Source of the DNA: a bacterium
Lineage (GTDB): Bacteria > Patescibacteriota > Patescibacteriia > UBA1558 > S5-K13
Reading direction: 5' to 3'
DNA: 15,388 nt
Assembly: GCA_021106915.1 (NCBI GenBank)
Contig: JAIOTH010000090.1
Location: 1 to 15,388, forward strand
Shown here: positions 12,906-15,388 of the stretch, in pieces
Layout: each line of letters opens with the position of its first letter
How positions within the stretch are numbered: the stretch's first letter is position 1
Made by a program: the position numbers and the translations under genes
The notes under the pieces: model-generated
Told to the model about the DNA's origin: nothing
Database searches by the model: none
What the model saw: only the letters and a program-made list of their open reading frames with translations

Positions 12906-13487
12906 ATGAAAAGAACAAAAATTTTATTAATCTTAGCAATTATAATAATAATTGTCTTTGGAATAAAACAATTTTATCCTCATACCTCAAAAGTAGTTGA
13001 ACCAATTGAAAAGCAAACAGAAACTAAACCCGAATTATCAGAAACAAACGAATTTTATTATAAAAATTACGAAACAACAATTAAAACCATTCAGTCAAAA
13101 TTTGTCATCCGTGATTATTTTAAAGCAAAAGATTTATCTCAATACGCTAAGGGCTGTGACAAAAATCTTAGCGTAGAATATTTTAATACTCTTCTAAATA
13201 AATTTAGTGAAACGGAAATTGGAAGTTCGTATTTATTTACTTATGACGATAATCAAAATATTGGATATAAAATAACTTTAATACCGAATAGATTTGCTTA
13301 TGAAAACTTAGAACAATTTAATAATGATTTTGAATCATGTCTAGCTGGTGGTGAATTATATCCAAAAAATTTGTCCGAAAAATATTTATTATTTGAATCC
13401 AGCTGTGGTAGCGGTATGGAAGATTCCTCAATAAAAATATGTGACGAAATAAAAGAAAAAATCAATCAAACAATTAAACTAAAATAA
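12906..13487 (+). CDS. Membrane-anchored protein of unknown function with four cysteines
   Basis: 193 residues. An N-terminal Lys/Arg start and hydrophobic helix (about 6-20, ILLILAIIIIIVFGI) predict an anchor or uncleaved signal; an acidic, Thr/Glu/Pro-rich linker (26-48) leads to an outer domain. Cysteines at 84, 145, 167 and 179 are spaced for two disulfides, with SSCGSGMEDSS the most distinctive stretch. No family is recognised, although small proteins with a CGSG motif after a single helix are common in this type of genome, from memory. It follows the YbaK-type gene by 11 bases. Confidence 0.75.
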   Translation: MKRTKILLILAIIIIIVFGIKQFYPHTSKVVEPIEKQTETKPELSETNEFYYKNYETTIKTIQSKFVIRDYFKAKDLSQYAKGCDKNLSVEYFNTLLNKFSETEIGSSYLFTYDDNQNIGYKITLIPNRFAYENLEQFNNDFESCLAGGELYPKNLSEKYLLFESSCGSGMEDSSIKICDEIKEKINQTIKLK

Positions 13488-13543
13488 CCTTAAATTTTCC
13501 GTAGATCACTTTTAGGTGAAAACTTTTTTATTTTTCCTTAATT

Positions 13544-14293
13544 ATGCCCAATTATCAAATTAAATTAAATGACTTAGAAGGCCCTTTAGAATTATTATTA
13601 ACCTTGATTAATAATAAAAAGTTAGATATTAGCGAAATATCCCTCATCCCAATAACTAATGAATATTTAGATTATATTGATAAAAATGCTGCGTCCACCG
13701 AAACTCTGAATAGTAATGAAGAGTATAGGAGGGAATTAGCCTTAGATGATATTGCTGACTTTTTAATAATTGCTTCCAAGCTAATTTATATGAAATCTAA
13801 GTTAATTCTCCCTGAAATGTTTAATGTTGAAGACGAAGATGATGACTCTTTAGAATTAAAAAAACAATTAAAAATATATCGTGAATATTATGAAGCTAGA
13901 AAAAAAATAGAAAATATTATCAAAGAAAAAAAATTTTCTTATTCCCGTCACACTAAATTAATTCAAATTAGAAAAAAATTTATTCCTCCTTCTAATATTA
14001 ACTCTAAAAAATTAGAAAAAATATTTAAAAATTTTCTAAACTCTCAAGAAAAAATTCAAAAACTACCTCAAAAAAATATTGATAAGGTCATTAATATTAA
14101 AGAAAAAATTAAATATATATTTGATTTGATTAAAAATAAAACGGAATTTGTATTTGATGAATGCATTAAAGACCAAAAAAATAAAACCGAAATCATTATT
14201 TCATTTTTGGCTCTTTTAGAATTAAGCAAACAAGGTTCTTTAATTATCAAACAGGAATATTTATTTAACAAAATAACTATCAATTCTAAGTAA
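13544..14293 (+). CDS. scpA: Segregation and condensation protein A (kleisin)
   Basis: Kleisin subunit that bridges the SMC heads in the bacterial condensin. The 249-residue protein opens with the typical YQIKLNDLEGPLELLLTLINNKKLDISEISLIPIT (4-38), continues with DIADFLIIASKLIYMKSKLILP (69-90), and ends with the winged-helix that binds the SMC head (FDECIKDQKNKTEIIISFLALLELSKQGSL). Length is within the family range. Between YLDYID and LALDDIADFL there are extra residues, KNAASTETLNSNEEYRRE (47-64), not usual for ScpA; their DNA resembles an enlarged copy of the coding repeat. scpB starts one base after the stop, so the two are co-expressed. A weak hairpin in the leader (tcac/gtga, 13505-13518) is not convincing. 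Confidence 0.92.
   Translation: MPNYQIKLNDLEGPLELLLTLINNKKLDISEISLIPITNEYLDYIDKNAASTETLNSNEEYRRELALDDIADFLIIASKLIYMKSKLILPEMFNVEDEDDDSLELKKQLKIYREYYEARKKIENIIKEKKFSYSRHTKLIQIRKKFIPPSNINSKKLEKIFKNFLNSQEKIQKLPQKNIDKVINIKEKIKYIFDLIKNKTEFVFDECIKDQKNKTEIIISFLALLELSKQGSLIIKQEYLFNKITINSK
13683..13736 (+). repeat. Possible enlarged relative of the coding repeat (in scpA)
   Basis: Shares, in order and in the same reading frame, aaaatgc (13683-13689), gtcc, accgaa and ggagggaat (13728-13736) with the asnS and aspS copies, but with about 20 extra bases in the loop and a 2-base loss in the left arm. It begins with the same K-N-A codons and lies in a linker where ScpA proteins normally have fewer residues. 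The similarity is partial. Confidence 0.35.
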
Positions 14294-14294
14294 T

Positions 14295-14843
14295 ATGAAA
14301 AATAAAAATCTAAGTACTCAAATTGAATCTATTCTACTTATTTCTGACAAAGCTTTAAATTTAAAAAATCTAGCAAAAAAACTGGAAATTAAAAACAAAG
14401 AATTAAAAGAAATAGTTGAAGAATTAAAAAATAAATTCAATAATCCTGAAAGTGGCCTACATTTAATTGAATCTTGGGGGAAAATACAATTTACAACTAA
14501 CCCAGAATGTGAGAACATAGTAAAACATTTCATTAAAGAAGAAATTAACAGTAATTTAAGTGATGCTTCTTTAGAAACTTTAACTATTATTGCCTATCGA
14601 GGACCAATCACTAAACACGAAATTGAACAAATTCGAGGCGTAAATTGTACCATGATTATTAGAAATTTGATGATTAAAGGCCTAATAGAGAAAAAAACTG
14701 ATAAAGAAAAAATAGAAGAGATTTATGGTATTACTATTGATTTTATGAAATATTTAGGAATAAAAAATATCAATGATTTACCAGAGTATGAAAAATTACA
14801 CAGCAATGAAATAATAAATAATATACTTAATGAGCAACAATAA
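14295..14843 (+). CDS. scpB: Segregation and condensation protein B
   Basis: Winged-helix protein that binds the middle of ScpA as a dimer and completes the SMC-ScpAB complex. The 182-residue protein has two winged-helix parts: an N-terminal one (IESILLISDKALNLKNLAKKL at 10-30, then FNNPESGLHLIESWGKIQF) and a C-terminal one with the family's best signature, ASLETLTIIAYRGPITKHEI at 91-110, followed by EQIRGVNCTMIIRNLMIKGLIEKK. This matches the usual LETLAIIAYxQPVTRxEIExIRGV. Length is normal. It starts one base after scpA, and its last 14 bases overlap the start of the patatin-like gene, so all three are probably translated from one message. Confidence 0.94.
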   Translation: MKNKNLSTQIESILLISDKALNLKNLAKKLEIKNKELKEIVEELKNKFNNPESGLHLIESWGKIQFTTNPECENIVKHFIKEEINSNLSDASLETLTIIAYRGPITKHEIEQIRGVNCTMIIRNLMIKGLIEKKTDKEKIEEIYGITIDFMKYLGIKNINDLPEYEKLHSNEIINNILNEQQ

Positions 14844-15388
14844 CCCCAAAACAGCTATCGTTACTTTAGGAGGAGCTTATAGAGCCACTTATTATAGTGG
14901 CGTTCTTAAAGCCCTACATGAACTAGGAGTTAACAATTTTGATATGTATTTGGGAGCCTCTTCTGGTGCTCCAGCTTTAGCTTATTTTATGGCTGGACAA
15001 ATAAATGACTTAATTGATATTTGTATTAATTATGTTCCCACAAAAAAAGTTTATAATCCTTGGAATATTTTTAATAATCAAGCAATTGTTGATTTAGATT
15101 ATTTGGTAAATAAAATATTCAAAAAAGTCAAACCTTTAAATGTTGATAAAATAAAATTTATTGAAAATAAATTAGTCATTCCTGTTTTAAACTATAATAA
15201 TGGTAATGTTGAATATAAAACCGATAAAGAAGAAGATTTTTTTACTCTTTTAAAGGCTACTATGAGCATTCCTTGGTTAAATGGAAAATTATATAAACTC
15301 AATAACCAAGCCTATATTGACTCTGGTATAGTTGGTCGACCACCTATGAAAAAAATATTAGATGAGGGTTATGAAAAAATATTATTAC
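14830..15388 (+). CDS. Patatin-like phospholipase, N-terminal part (runs off the window)
   Basis: The frame from ATG 14830 is open to the end of the window, giving 186 codons. It begins with the patatin glycine-rich oxyanion region in LGGAYRATYYSGVLKALHELG (13-33) and a GxSxG nucleophile elbow, GASSG at 42-46 with S44. The partner aspartate of the Ser-Asp dyad is likely D164 in AYIDSG, where the family usually has DGG or DGA. Patatins hydrolyse acyl chains from membrane lipids; the bacterial substrate is often unknown. The start overlaps scpB by 14 bases, and the alternative of a later ATG (M39) would remove the oxyanion loop. Ordinary in base composition for this window. Confidence 0.88.
   Translation, partial: MSNNNPKTAIVTLGGAYRATYYSGVLKALHELGVNNFDMYLGASSGAPALAYFMAGQINDLIDICINYVPTKKVYNPWNIFNNQAIVDLDYLVNKIFKKVKPLNVDKIKFIENKLVIPVLNYNNGNVEYKTDKEEDFFTLLKATMSIPWLNGKLYKLNNQAYIDSGIVGRPPMKKILDEGYEKILL

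Overview
This window is strongly AT-rich, densely packed and almost entirely on the + strand. Most genes lack a recognisable Shine-Dalgarno sequence. Gene content fits a Patescibacteria (CPR) genome, perhaps near Falkowbacteria-type lineages: a short AspRS without the usual bacterial insertion domain, an archaeal-like AsnRS, a compact ScpA/ScpB pair, and many small membrane-anchored proteins with no recognisable family. The lineage is inferred from style and gene content; no marker gene settles it. All 18 intact or partial genes with a visible stop end in TAA (15) or TAG (3).

Layout. 1-1605: the end of an exported-type protein gene, then rodA (cell-wall glycan polymerase). 1606-2268: a G/C-rich hairpin repeat, a bidirectional terminator, a small minus-strand membrane gene with its own strong ribosome binding site, and a good sigma70-type promoter. 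2269-6607: asnS, ugd (UDP-glucose 6-dehydrogenase) and aspS. 6608-11258: an accessory island. It holds a RhuM family gene, a 112-nt inverted-repeat element, a displaced second copy of the aspS 3' end, five tightly packed genes of unknown function, and a decayed Bro-N/antirepressor-type gene. 11260-15388: a small winged-helix-like protein, a SAM methyltransferase, a YbaK-type aminoacyl-tRNA deacylase with a lysine-rich tail, a membrane-anchored unknown, scpA, scpB and the start of a patatin-like lipase.

Three observations stand out. First, the rhuM segment is bracketed by a 35-nt perfect direct repeat that lies in aspS and in its displaced 3' copy. The codon use of the two aspS ends suggests that a roughly 1.37-kb circle integrated by one crossover and restored the gene with donor sequence, much as element e14 does in E. 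coli icd. Second, a 35-nt half-palindromic element is inserted in frame in both asnS and aspS (one mismatch), with weaker relatives in ugd and scpA. It behaves like the Rickettsia palindromic elements, adding a short peptide to surface loops of essential proteins. Third, the Bro-N pseudogene has TGA at exactly the two positions where the family carries tryptophan.

How the genes fit together: aspS, asnS and the YbaK-type deacylase serve translation and its quality control; rodA and ugd serve the envelope; scpA/scpB serve chromosome segregation. The island between aspS and the winged-helix gene is a probable insertion hot spot, edged by two phage-antirepressor-like genes. I found no tRNA, rRNA, CRISPR array or transposase gene.
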